A DNA stretch of 5,459 nt from Acidimicrobiaceae bacterium (GCA_003485885.1 DNHM01000475.1:1-5459), one strand, 5' to 3'. Counted from the stretch's first letter, positions 1-4,954 are shown. Numbers and translations are program-made. Notes: generated by a model from the letters alone, not told the origin.

Positions 1-267
1 GGCACCACCAAGGTCCATGCGCTCGGCAAAGTTCACTTCCCAGCCGCAGTACTCCGCGACGGTCGCCGGCACGAAGTCCTTCGATTCACGCAAGTCGTAG
101 GTGATCAGTCCATCGACCTCGTTAGATGCGATCCCACAATCTGCCAACGCTGTGGCTGCAATCTCGGCCCACTGCTCTACTTGGAACGACCTCGGTCCGC
201 CGAACTTGCGCTCAGATGGCCATTCGGCGAAACCCACGAGAGCGGCATCACCCCGCAAGCCGGTCAT
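1..267 (-). CDS. Thiolase family protein (SCPx/acetyl-CoA acetyltransferase-like), N-terminal part only
   Basis: The complement reads an open frame of 89 codons from ATG at 267-265 to the window edge, so the C-terminal part with the catalytic Cys and His motifs is missing. The visible protein begins MTGLRGDAALVGFAEWP, then has an amphipathic helix with ALADCGIASNEVDGLIT at about residues 43-59, and ends near the motif AEYCGW...MDLGGA. The opening strand (R-G-x-A-x-[LIV]-V-G) followed by 'A..AL.D.GI....VDGL' and a 'VDLGGAS'-like segment is the usual N-terminus of thiolase-like proteins related to sterol carrier protein X. These cleave or condense acyl-CoA esters, often in side-chain or branched-chain degradation. 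An in-frame GTG lies three codons upstream at 276, but ATG fits the family's start better. No strong ribosome binding site is visible. The gene is divergent from the lyase-like gene on its right. The family call is from recognition only, and the substrate is unknown. Confidence 0.8.
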   Translation of the reverse strand, partial: MTGLRGDAALVGFAEWPSERKFGGPRSFQVEQWAEIAATALADCGIASNEVDGLITYDLRESKDFVPATVAEYCGWEVNFAERMDLGGA

Positions 268-294
268 GGTGCACACCCGCTCGGTTGTCCAGTG

Positions 295-320
295 CTGTGT
301 GATGCTTCAATACTGTGTGA
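295..320. repeat. Direct repeat CTGTGTGA x2, 18-bp period
   Basis: CTGTGTGA occurs at 295-302 and again at 313-320 in the divergent spacer, about 30-50 bp upstream of the thiolase start. The segment between them is AT-richer than its surroundings (TTCAATA). It could be a paired protein-binding site or part of a core promoter. The function is not demonstrated. Confidence 0.25.
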
Positions 321-322
321 CA

Positions 323-332
323 GCCACGTGGC
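323..332. promoter_or_regulatory. Perfect 10-bp palindrome GCCACGTGGC, possible operator
   Basis: The sequence GCCACGTGGC is identical on both strands and lies in the spacer between two divergent genes, 56 bp upstream of the thiolase ATG. It has an E-box-like CACGTG core. A regulator-binding role is inferred from symmetry and position only, and a 10-bp palindrome can occur by chance. Confidence 0.2.
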
Positions 333-383
333 CATTAGGTCCCTCACCGCGAAGATGGCGTTGCCCAGCCGGTCGGTCGGGTC

Positions 384-404
384 CGCTCAAACCCTAGTTG
401 AGCG
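384..404. promoter_or_regulatory. Perfect 7-bp inverted repeat (CGCTCAA-N7-TTGAGCG), candidate operator
   Basis: The arms CGCTCAA (384-390) and TTGAGCG (398-404) are perfectly complementary around a 7-base spacer. This 21-bp symmetric site ends 53 bp before the lyase-like gene's ATG. The size and symmetry suit a dimeric helix-turn-helix regulator, and as RNA it could also form a 7-bp hairpin. No regulator gene is in the window to pair with it. The role is inferred from position. Confidence 0.35.
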
Positions 405-457
405 CCGCTCCCCCTTCGGCTGTCGCCCGTGCTTGTCGATTGCGCCATGATGGATTC

Positions 458-1330
458 ATGAACCAAAAACCCGCTGCGCACATGAGGACTCGCTTCAAGG
501 CGGCACTTGCTGGGCCGGATCCCGTCTTTGCACCGCTCTGTCTTGACCCGTTGGCGGCGCGGTTGGCGTCCGACGCCGGGTTCGCGGCCGGTTATCTCAG
601 TGGCGGTGCACTCGGCTTTCAGTACGCCGTTGGCGAGGCGCTGCTGTCTTACACCGAGATCGCCGACGTAGCGCGCCGGATCACCGCCCGATCGGACCTG
701 CCGCTGATCATCGATGGTGGTGTGGGCTTTGGCGACGCCGTACACACCGCCCGAGCCACCGCACTGTTTGAGGCCACCGGTGCCGTCGCTGTGGAATACG
801 AAGACCAGGTCGCTCCCAAACGTTTGCATCACCACATCGGCGTCGAACATCTCGTGCCCGCAAAGGAAATGGCCAGCAAGATACGCGCCGCGGTCGAGGC
901 TCGCACCGACGACAACTTCCTCATCATCGCCAGGACGGGCGGCTTCCGCCACGAGGGTTTCGAGGCCGGCGTCGCTCGCCTAGAGACATACCGCGATGCT
1001 GGCGCTGACATCTTGATGGCGTTCTGCAAGGACGACCATCTGCGGGCTGTCGCCGACCGGTTTCCGGCGATCCCGCTGGCGGCGATCACCGGGCTGGACC
1101 ACCACACCAGCGACGAGTGGCAGTCCTACGGATGGGACCTGATCATCGACGCGTTCACCTCCCAGGCCCTGGCCATCACCCACACCCGGCAGGCATACAC
1201 ATCCTTCGCTTCGACGGGGAAAACCGGCGTCGAGATCGACGGTATGGCGCTACACCGTGAGTTGGTCGAACTCTGTGGCCTACAACCGTTTCTCGACATC
1301 GAACGCTCCACGACCGAAGCCACAACCTGA
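458..1330 (+). CDS. Isocitrate lyase/PEP mutase superfamily protein with altered active-site motifs
   Basis: This 290-residue protein has the length and TIM-barrel layout of the isocitrate lyase/phosphoenolpyruvate mutase superfamily, whose members make or break C-C or C-P bonds of small oxo- and dicarboxylates with Mg2+. Visible landmarks are the YLSGG substrate loop (46-50), IIDGGVGFGD (84-93) at the metal-binding strand, EYEDQVAPKRLHHH (113-126), the GVEHLVP gating-loop segment (128-134), EMASKIRAAVEAR (137-149) and FLIIARTGGF (154-163). The lyase signature K-[KR]-C-G-H is replaced by KRLHH, so the catalytic Cys of isocitrate and methylisocitrate lyases is missing. The second Asp of the usual D-x-D motif is Gly (DGG). 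The Asp of the common RTDA motif is Gly. It is therefore unlikely to be a classical lyase. A decarboxylase, hydrolase or unknown activity is possible. I chose ATG 458 because it gives the family-typical N-terminus. ATG 482 is an alternative, since 'MRTRFKAAL' resembles many family starts. No Shine-Dalgarno is seen. A CATGAT hexamer lies 6 nt before ATG 458, a possible weak leaderless promoter. Confidence 0.85.
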   Translation: MNQKPAAHMRTRFKAALAGPDPVFAPLCLDPLAARLASDAGFAAGYLSGGALGFQYAVGEALLSYTEIADVARRITARSDLPLIIDGGVGFGDAVHTARATALFEATGAVAVEYEDQVAPKRLHHHIGVEHLVPAKEMASKIRAAVEARTDDNFLIIARTGGFRHEGFEAGVARLETYRDAGADILMAFCKDDHLRAVADRFPAIPLAAITGLDHHTSDEWQSYGWDLIIDAFTSQALAITHTRQAYTSFASTGKTGVEIDGMALHRELVELCGLQPFLDIERSTTEATT

Positions 1331-1362
1331 CTAGCTCGATTGCCGTGTGGCCTGCGCACCCG

Positions 1363-1398
1363 TTCATCTGCAGATTCGCGACGTCGTTTGCGGATGAA
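1363..1398 (+). terminator. Imperfect 13-bp hairpin after the lyase-like gene, candidate terminator
   Basis: TTCATCTGCAGAT (1363-1375) can pair with GTTTGCGGATGAA (1386-1398) around a 10-base loop, giving 13 pairs of which three are G-U. The outer ten pairs contain only one wobble. It starts 33 bp past the TGA at 1328-1330. There is no T-tract after it, so it may terminate weakly or with Rho, or merely protect the transcript end. A second small stem, AGCCC-AAAA-GGGCT, follows at 1406-1419. Confidence 0.35.
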
Positions 1399-1424
1399 AC
1401 CGCTGAGCCCAAAAGGGCTAACCT
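1395..1424 (+). promoter_or_regulatory. Weak candidate promoter for the lipoprotein gene
   Basis: TAACCT at 1419-1424 fits the actinobacterial -10 pattern TAnnnT, and TGAAAC at 1395-1400 sits 18 bp upstream as a poor -35. The predicted transcript would begin near 1431, about 15 nt before ATG 1446 and about 26 nt before TTG 1457. It rests on hexamer matching only, and -35 agreement is weak. Confidence 0.25.
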
Positions 1425-1456
1425 AGGTACAACAAAGTAGCATCCATGCCACGACG

Positions 1457-2314
1457 TTGCAGTGCACGCGGCACGACATCTCGCCTGAGTGTTCTCTACA
1501 ATGCACGATCAACCCGGCACGATCAACCCGGCCACTGCGCTCGTTGTCGGTGCTTCTTACCCTGGTGGCTCTCGCCACTGCATGCAGCGGCACTGCCGTG
1601 ACCGTCGCCAACGCAACACCTACTGCTGTCGAAGTGCTCGCCACAACCGAGCCTGACATTGTTGCCCCCACCGTCGAACCCCCGCAACCAACGGCTGAGC
1701 CGTCGCCGGTTACGACACCAATACCGACACCTGCGCCAACGCCAGCTCCCGAGCCAACTCCAATTCCCGAGCCAGCTCCTACTGCCGATCCAACCCCGGT
1801 GACCGTCGCTCCAGTCACCGCGTGTCAGGTGTACGTAGAGAACTTGGGTGATCTGCTCAGTGCCGCATCTGAGCAACTGTTGGCAGGCGCAGACGTGAGC
1901 AGGCAGTTGGGCAATGAGACACTTTCTGAAGCCGATACAGCTCCGCTGTTTGCAGCTATCGCATCTGAGTTCCGGACCATGACCGATCGGCTGATCGCTC
2001 TCGGCGAGCCGCCGGCCCCAACAGCGGACGCAGGGGCACTTGTCAGTGAAAGCCTTGAGCTGTTCACCTCGGCCTACGAGGCCCAGGCCCAAGGCGCCGA
2101 ACTAGGCGAGAGCACACTCATCGACAAGGGCACCCTCGACCTCAATGCCGGAGCAGAGGTACTGAGCCAGGTAACCGACGCATTACCCGACTGCACCGGC
2201 GATGGCGATACCGCCGACACGTCGACCGAGTTCGCGGTGCCCGATGAGACGTCGCTCACGATTTTTGTCCGCCTGGCCGAGTCCCTCCTCCGCACCACCG
2301 ACTCGCCCTATTAG
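1457..2314 (+). CDS. Secreted lipoprotein with Pro-rich stalk and helical domain, cut by amber stop
   Basis: The frame from TTG 1457 to TAG 2312-2314 encodes 285 residues. A basic stretch (R22, R25, R28) precedes a hydrophobic core (SVLLTLVALA, 31-40) and a lipobox-like A-T-A-C ending at Cys43. This predicts cleavage by signal peptidase II and lipid anchoring on the outer face of the membrane. Residues 70-115 form a Pro/Thr/Glu-rich stalk containing PEPTPI/PEPAPT repeats. Residues 121-247 look like a helical domain bracketed by Cys123 and Cys246, a possible disulfide. From residue 260 (PDETSLTIFVRLAESLL) a DUF732-like domain starts but is broken by the stop. The start is uncertain. TTG 1457 is the only upstream initiation codon I found in frame, it has no good ribosome binding site, and it gives an unusually long n-region. 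ATG 1446 would be in frame if one copy of the 14-bp duplication at 1504-1531 were removed. I recognise no specific function; an envelope or substrate-binding role is only a guess. Confidence 0.65.
   Translation: MQCTRHDISPECSLQCTINPARSTRPLRSLSVLLTLVALATACSGTAVTVANATPTAVEVLATTEPDIVAPTVEPPQPTAEPSPVTTPIPTPAPTPAPEPTPIPEPAPTADPTPVTVAPVTACQVYVENLGDLLSAASEQLLAGADVSRQLGNETLSEADTAPLFAAIASEFRTMTDRLIALGEPPAPTADAGALVSESLELFTSAYEAQAQGAELGESTLIDKGTLDLNAGAEVLSQVTDALPDCTGDGDTADTSTEFAVPDETSLTIFVRLAESLLRTTDSPY
1504..1531 (+). repeat. Perfect 14-bp tandem duplication within the signal-peptide coding region
   Basis: The unit CACGATCAACCCGG occurs at 1504-1517 and is repeated exactly and without spacer at 1518-1531. 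Fourteen is not a multiple of three, so one unit more or less changes the reading frame. With the two copies seen here, ATG 1446 runs to a TGA at 1599-1601. With one copy, ATG 1446 would lead straight into the lipoprotein frame with an Arg-rich N-terminus (MPRRCSARG...). With three copies, ATG 1501 would be in frame. Confidence 0.9.
1747..1774 (+). repeat. 18-bp near-repeat in the Pro-rich stalk
   Basis: TCCCGAGCCA occurs at 1747-1756 and 1765-1774, exactly 18 bp apart, encoding successive six-residue blocks P-E-P-T-P-I and P-E-P-A-P-T. GCCAGCTCC also occurs at 1741-1749 and 1771-1779. The in-frame period points to growth of the stalk by short duplications, as is usual in low-complexity surface-protein linkers. 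Confidence 0.7.
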
Positions 2315-2578
2315 GGGACCTCACTTGAAGTCCTGACCGAATCTGCCCACGCGTCGTGCCGGGTTCTGCTTGCCGGAGGTGATATCAGGTCGGCAATCGA
2401 AGCTGCGATCGCTGCCTCGCCGCTGGCTGATCAAACGTTTGGGGCCGCCGAACAGCAATATGTGCTGCTGGTTGTGACCAGGGGCGCCGGATTGTGGTGC
2501 CCCGACGTCGTCACCGACAAAGAGGCGTTCACCGCCGAGGTCATCACCACCCTCGTCGACGTCTTCTTCGACAGCTAA
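2315..2578 (+). pseudogene. In-frame continuation of the lipoprotein gene beyond its TAG (C-terminal half of DUF732-like domain)
   Basis: Directly after TAG 2312-2314 the same frame stays open for 87 codons to TAA 2576-2578. It encodes GTSLEVLTESAHASCRVLL, then GGDIRSAIEAAIAASPLADQ, and ends with GAGLWCP and a short acidic tail. The pattern of 'A...C..L..G' (Cys at tail residue 15), an Ala-rich helix, and a final helix ending in aromatic-x-Cys-Pro (WCP, Cys at tail residue 62) is what I know from actinobacterial DUF732 secreted domains. The first helix of such a domain lies upstream of the stop. There is no suitable start codon early in this segment and no ribosome binding site, so it is unlikely to be an independent gene. 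It is best read as the severed 3' part of the lipoprotein gene, giving 372 coding residues plus the stop position if read through. Alternatives are a single-base sequencing error, readthrough, or a true nonsense mutation. Confidence 0.7.
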
Positions 2579-2610
2579 CCAGGAACAAACCAACGGTCAT
2601 CCATGGCGTA

Positions 2611-2633
2611 CCGGCCTTTCGGCTTCTTTTTTT
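2611..2633 (+). terminator. Candidate intrinsic terminator after the lipoprotein gene
   Basis: A short stem GCC-TTTC-GGC (2614-2623) is followed by TTC and then seven T (2627-2633), rare in this GC-rich DNA. It lies 33 bp past TAA 2576-2578, and not close to TAG 2314. That position supports the longer gene as the ancestral transcription unit. The stem is only 3-4 bp, so efficiency is doubtful. Confidence 0.4.
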
Positions 2634-2659
2634 GGCCCGGGGCCTGGCGACGCTCAGCA

Positions 2660-3646
2660 CTACAGGCGAGGGTCGAAGATAACCCGACCGGTGGTGTTGC
2701 GTTCGAACAGATCCTTAAGCGCCGCTGGCAGATCGGCCATGCCGACTGTTTGGCTCACGAGCGGATCGATCTTGCCATCGAGAAGGAGTCCATACACCTC
2801 GTCGTAGCACTGCCGCAGCGGTTCGGGATCGATGTTGCGGTAACCACCCATATGAACACCGACGACCGAATAGTTCTTGACCAAGACGTGGTTCGCCGGT
2901 GCAGATGGAATTCCGCCGCTTGCAAAACCGACGACCAACAGCCGCCCTTCCCATGCCACGAGCCGACGAGCAATATCGAAGTACTCGCCTCCAACGGGGT
3001 CGTAGACAACATCGACGCCGCGTCGACCGGTCTCTTCCATCACCCGTTCGTACAGGTCTTCGTTCCTGTAATCAATGGCTACATCGGCGCCCAGGTCGAG
3101 ACACACCTGCATCTTCTCGGGGCCACCTGCCGCAGCGATGACCCGACAGCCATGGGCCTTTGCCATCTGTACCGCTGAGGATCCCACGCCGCCAGCAGCG
3201 GCAAGCACCAGCACTGACTCCCCGGGCTGCAAGTTGCCCCGTCGATGAAGCGCAAACCACGACGTGCCGTAGGTGACATGCATTGCTACCGCGGTTGCTG
3301 TTTCGACACCGTCGGGCACGATCGTCACGTTGGCTGCGGCAAGAATCGCCTGTTCGCCAAATCCTCCCGATCCGGGCGCAGCCATACCGAGCACCCGTGT
3401 ACCCACCTCCAGATCGACACCGTCGCCGATGGCATTGATGGTGCCGCCACAACTCATGCCCGGCGTGAAGGGAGTCGGCACCTTCACCTGGTAGGAACCT
3501 TGGCACTGCAGAATGTCGGCGAAGTTCAGATCGGCTGCCTCGACCGTGACCCGAACCATGCCCGGACCAGGTTCTGGTGGCTCAACCTCGCCAAGCCGTA
3601 GCTCATCCCACGGGTCCCCCAACTCGTGCATCTGCCATGCCTGCAT
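2660..3646 (-). CDS. Zinc-independent MDR-family NAD(P)H:quinone oxidoreductase-like protein
   Basis: This is a 328-residue medium-chain dehydrogenase/reductase of the quinone oxidoreductase (QOR) group, cytosolic, expected to use NADPH to reduce quinones or other activated double bonds. It opens with MQAWQMHELGDPWDELRL and has the GroES-like domain with ADLNFADILQCQGSYQ and PFTPGMSCGG (about 39-70). The Rossmann nucleotide-binding motif AAAGGVGSSAVQMAKAHG follows at about 148-165. VDVVYDPVGG comes next, and the protein ends at TGRVIFDPRL. The Cys/His zinc ligands of alcohol dehydrogenases are not at their usual places. Length is normal for the family. I start at ATG 3646 since homologues begin M-[KR]-A-W/V. 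An in-frame GTG one codon upstream would be too close to the AGGAGA ribosome binding site (3656-3651). It ends with TAG followed one codon later by TGA (2656-2654). It is convergent with the lipoprotein gene and divergent from the amidohydrolase. The substrate is unknown. Confidence 0.9.
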   Translation of the reverse strand: MQAWQMHELGDPWDELRLGEVEPPEPGPGMVRVTVEAADLNFADILQCQGSYQVKVPTPFTPGMSCGGTINAIGDGVDLEVGTRVLGMAAPGSGGFGEQAILAAANVTIVPDGVETATAVAMHVTYGTSWFALHRRGNLQPGESVLVLAAAGGVGSSAVQMAKAHGCRVIAAAGGPEKMQVCLDLGADVAIDYRNEDLYERVMEETGRRGVDVVYDPVGGEYFDIARRLVAWEGRLLVVGFASGGIPSAPANHVLVKNYSVVGVHMGGYRNIDPEPLRQCYDEVYGLLLDGKIDPLVSQTVGMADLPAALKDLFERNTTGRVIFDPRL

Positions 3647-3650
3647 CACA

Positions 3651-3656
3651 TCTCCT
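3651..3656 (-). promoter_or_regulatory. Shine-Dalgarno AGGAGA of the quinone oxidoreductase gene
   Basis: The complement reads AGGAGA four bases before ATG 3646. It is the clearest ribosome binding site in the window and decides between the ATG and the GTG one codon upstream, which would leave a single-base gap. Confidence 0.6.
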
Positions 3657-3658
3657 GT

Positions 3659-3687
3659 TCGTTACGAGCGTCTCTGCGCTGCGTCAA
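3659..3687 (-). promoter_or_regulatory. Candidate promoter of the quinone oxidoreductase gene
   Basis: On the complement, TTGACG (3687-3682) is followed after 17 bp by TAACGA (3664-3659). The -35 is near consensus with ideal spacing, while the -10 lacks the final T. The predicted transcript start falls close to the AGGAGA site, so the leader would be very short. It overlaps the edge of one copy of the 9-bp direct repeat GGTTGAGGC. Confidence 0.35.
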
Positions 3688-3730
3688 GGTTGAGGCTAGT
3701 TCCCGCCCCATCTCAGCTTTCGGTTGAGGC
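3688..3730. repeat. 9-bp direct repeat GGTTGAGGC in the divergent promoter region
   Basis: GGTTGAGGC occurs at 3688-3696 and 3722-3730, 34 bp apart. The first copy directly adjoins the candidate -35 of the minus-strand gene. The position between two divergent genes is typical for a regulator acting on both, but no regulator is encoded nearby. Confidence 0.3.
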
Positions 3731-3742
3731 CCGACCCTGTCC

Positions 3743-3803
3743 CTGACCAATCCGCACGAGCGCGCTGTATTGACGTCCGCCAAGCCGGTGGGATTAGGGT
3801 CAG
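3743..3803. repeat. 11-bp inverted repeat with 2-base bulge around the amidohydrolase promoter
   Basis: CTGACCAATCC (3743-3753) is matched by the complement of GGATT-AG-GGTCAG (3791-3803), giving eleven pairs with an AG bulge and a 37-bp interior. The interior contains the TTGACG -35-like hexamer, and the right arm covers the TAGGGT -10-like hexamer. Two bound dimers or a looped repressor could explain it. It could also be chance. Confidence 0.3.
3770..3800 (+). promoter_or_regulatory. Candidate promoter of the amidohydrolase gene
   Basis: TTGACG at 3770-3775 is one base from the -35 consensus. TAGGGT at 3795-3800 fits TAnnnT, with a 19-bp spacer that is slightly long. Transcription would start near 3807, leaving a leader of about 34 nt before ATG 3841. 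The call is based on hexamers and position. Confidence 0.4.
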
Positions 3804-3840
3804 TTTGTGGTCACGACGGTGGCCAGGATTGGCGACTGTT

Positions 3841-4869
3841 ATGGCTGCAAGCGACCGAACGCTCGAAGATCACAAGGCATGGATTGCGCAAGTATCCGAG
3901 TCGGCGCTTGAGCCAGACCTGCCGATTTGTGATCCGCATCATCACCTGTGGCTTGATAACGGCCACACCGGATGGCCCTACACGCTCGCCGATTTCCACG
4001 ACGACACTTCGGCGGGCCACAACATCGTGCGCTCGATCTTCCTCGAGTGTCACGCCGAATATCTCGCTGACGGTCCGGAACATCTCCGGTCAGTCGGCGA
4101 AGTCGCCTTCATTGCCGACTTGGCTGAACAGAGTGCGAATTCCGGAAAGACCGAGATCGCTGGGATCATAGGCAACGCTGATCTGGGTCTCGGCCGAGGA
4201 GTCGAGGAGGTCCTGGCAGCGCTCGACCAGGCCGGGCGGGGACGTTTCCGAGGTGTGCGGTACACAACAGCCGCCGACGACCATCCGCCGCTGTCCATGT
4301 ACGACAACGCACCCATGGACAGTTCAGCATTCCTCGACGGTCTGCGAACCGTAGGAGAACTGGGCTACACGTTCGATGCCATGGTGTACCACCCACAGCT
4401 TCCGTTGTTGGCCGCTGCAGCCCGAGCCTGTCCTGACACCCCGATCGTGATCGACCATCTCGGAGGGTTTCTAGGAACTGGCCCGTACAAGGATCGCCGA
4501 GACGAAATTCTGTCCTTCTGGTACGACGCGATGGCTGAGCTCGCTGCCTTGCCGAATACTTTCCTCAAGACAGGCGGCATCGGCATGCCCATGATGGGCT
4601 ACCGGTGGGACAAGCAGGCAACGCCGGCAACCTCCGAGGACCTGGCCGAAGTGTGGGCCGAACCCATCCAGCGGGTCATCGAACTGTTCGGCCCCCACCG
4701 CTGCATGTTCGAGTCGAACTCCCCGGTCGACCAACGCGGCGCTGGCTACGTCGTTCTCTGGAACGCATACAAGCGCATTGCGGCTGGCTACTCCCCCGAC
4801 GAGAAACGGTTGCTCTTCCACGACACCGCAGCAACTGCCTACCGCGTACCGCTGGCCGGTTCGGAGTGA
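3841..4869 (+). CDS. Amidohydrolase-superfamily (PF04909-type) metal-dependent hydrolase
   Basis: This 342-residue TIM-barrel protein belongs to the amidohydrolase-related group that includes 2-pyrone-4,6-dicarboxylate lactonase, L-fuconolactonase and decarboxylases of the ACMSD type. The metal-binding D-x-H-x-H motif is DPHHHLW (31-37). Further landmarks are LECHAEY (68-74), RGVRY (137-141), MVYHPQLP (181-188), VIDHLGG with His206 (203-209), the LKTGG strand (242-246) and MFESNSPVD (289-297). In the last motif the Asp usual in 'GSDWP' is Asn, as I recall for a 'SNFPV' subgroup of the family, so metal coordination may differ from the lactonases. The product is cytosolic with no signal peptide. 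The frame extends upstream to TTG 3724, but that region is low-quality coding. ATG 3841 puts the HxH motif at the normal distance and leaves an AGGA (3825-3828) 12 nt upstream. Likely roles are opening a lactone or hydrolysing or decarboxylating a ring-cleavage product. The exact substrate is unknown. Confidence 0.87.
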   Translation: MAASDRTLEDHKAWIAQVSESALEPDLPICDPHHHLWLDNGHTGWPYTLADFHDDTSAGHNIVRSIFLECHAEYLADGPEHLRSVGEVAFIADLAEQSANSGKTEIAGIIGNADLGLGRGVEEVLAALDQAGRGRFRGVRYTTAADDHPPLSMYDNAPMDSSAFLDGLRTVGELGYTFDAMVYHPQLPLLAAAARACPDTPIVIDHLGGFLGTGPYKDRRDEILSFWYDAMAELAALPNTFLKTGGIGMPMMGYRWDKQATPATSEDLAEVWAEPIQRVIELFGPHRCMFESNSPVDQRGAGYVVLWNAYKRIAAGYSPDEKRLLFHDTAATAYRVPLAGSE

Positions 4870-4911
4870 CCACGAGTTCATAGCTAAACCACGGAGCCTG
4901 ACGCCCCTGAC

Positions 4912-4929
4912 CTCGGTCTCGATTCCGAG
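4912..4929 (+). terminator. Small hairpin between amidohydrolase and flavoprotein genes
   Basis: CTCGG (4912-4916) and CCGAG (4925-4929) form a perfect 5-bp stem with an 8-base loop, 43 bp after the TGA at 4867-4869. There is no T-tract. It may be a weak terminator or simply chance. It also overlaps the region where a -35 for the next gene would lie. Confidence 0.2.
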
Positions 4930-4948
4930 CCGACACCGGCCCTGCAAC

Positions 4949-4954
4949 TACGAT
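4949..4954 (+). promoter_or_regulatory. -10 hexamer TACGAT of a probable leaderless promoter
   Basis: TACGAT matches TAnnnT and is separated from ATG 4961 by exactly six bases. Transcription would therefore begin on or next to the A of the start codon. No Shine-Dalgarno is visible. Leaderless transcripts with this layout are common in actinobacteria. No good -35 is seen, which is also usual for such promoters. Confidence 0.5.

Noticed and set aside
344..952. Minus-strand open frame of about 200 codons opposite the lyase-like gene
   Set aside because: Translation shows no recognisable domain, while the plus strand encodes a clear superfamily member. It is a typical antisense shadow in GC-rich DNA.
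1423..1818. Minus-strand Gly/Val-rich open frame resembling a PGRS-like protein
   Set aside because: It is the complement of the Pro-rich stalk codons. The Gly-Val-Gly pattern is what reversed Pro/Ala/Thr codons give.
1523..2092. Minus-strand open frame of about 190 codons opposite the lipoprotein
   Set aside because: Trp/Arg/Cys-rich composition without domain features. The plus frame has a lipobox and coherent helices.
2312..2314. Pyrrolysine or whole-genome amber recoding
   Set aside because: The neighbouring oxidoreductase ends normally at TAG, and no Pyl machinery is in the window. A local lesion or readthrough is simpler.
2321..2593. Minus-strand open frame over the post-amber region
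   Set aside because: The plus frame here continues the lipoprotein with the expected Cys helix and WCP ending. The minus product shows no family features.
2634..2644. GGCC-CGG-GGCC stem after the T-tract
   Set aside because: Four-base arms with a three-base loop in GC-rich DNA are expected by chance, and no T-run follows on either strand in the right place.
3724..3840. N-terminal extension of the amidohydrolase from TTG 3724
   Set aside because: The extra 39 residues are not family-like, and the region carries promoter-like elements and repeats. ATG 3841 fits homologue length.
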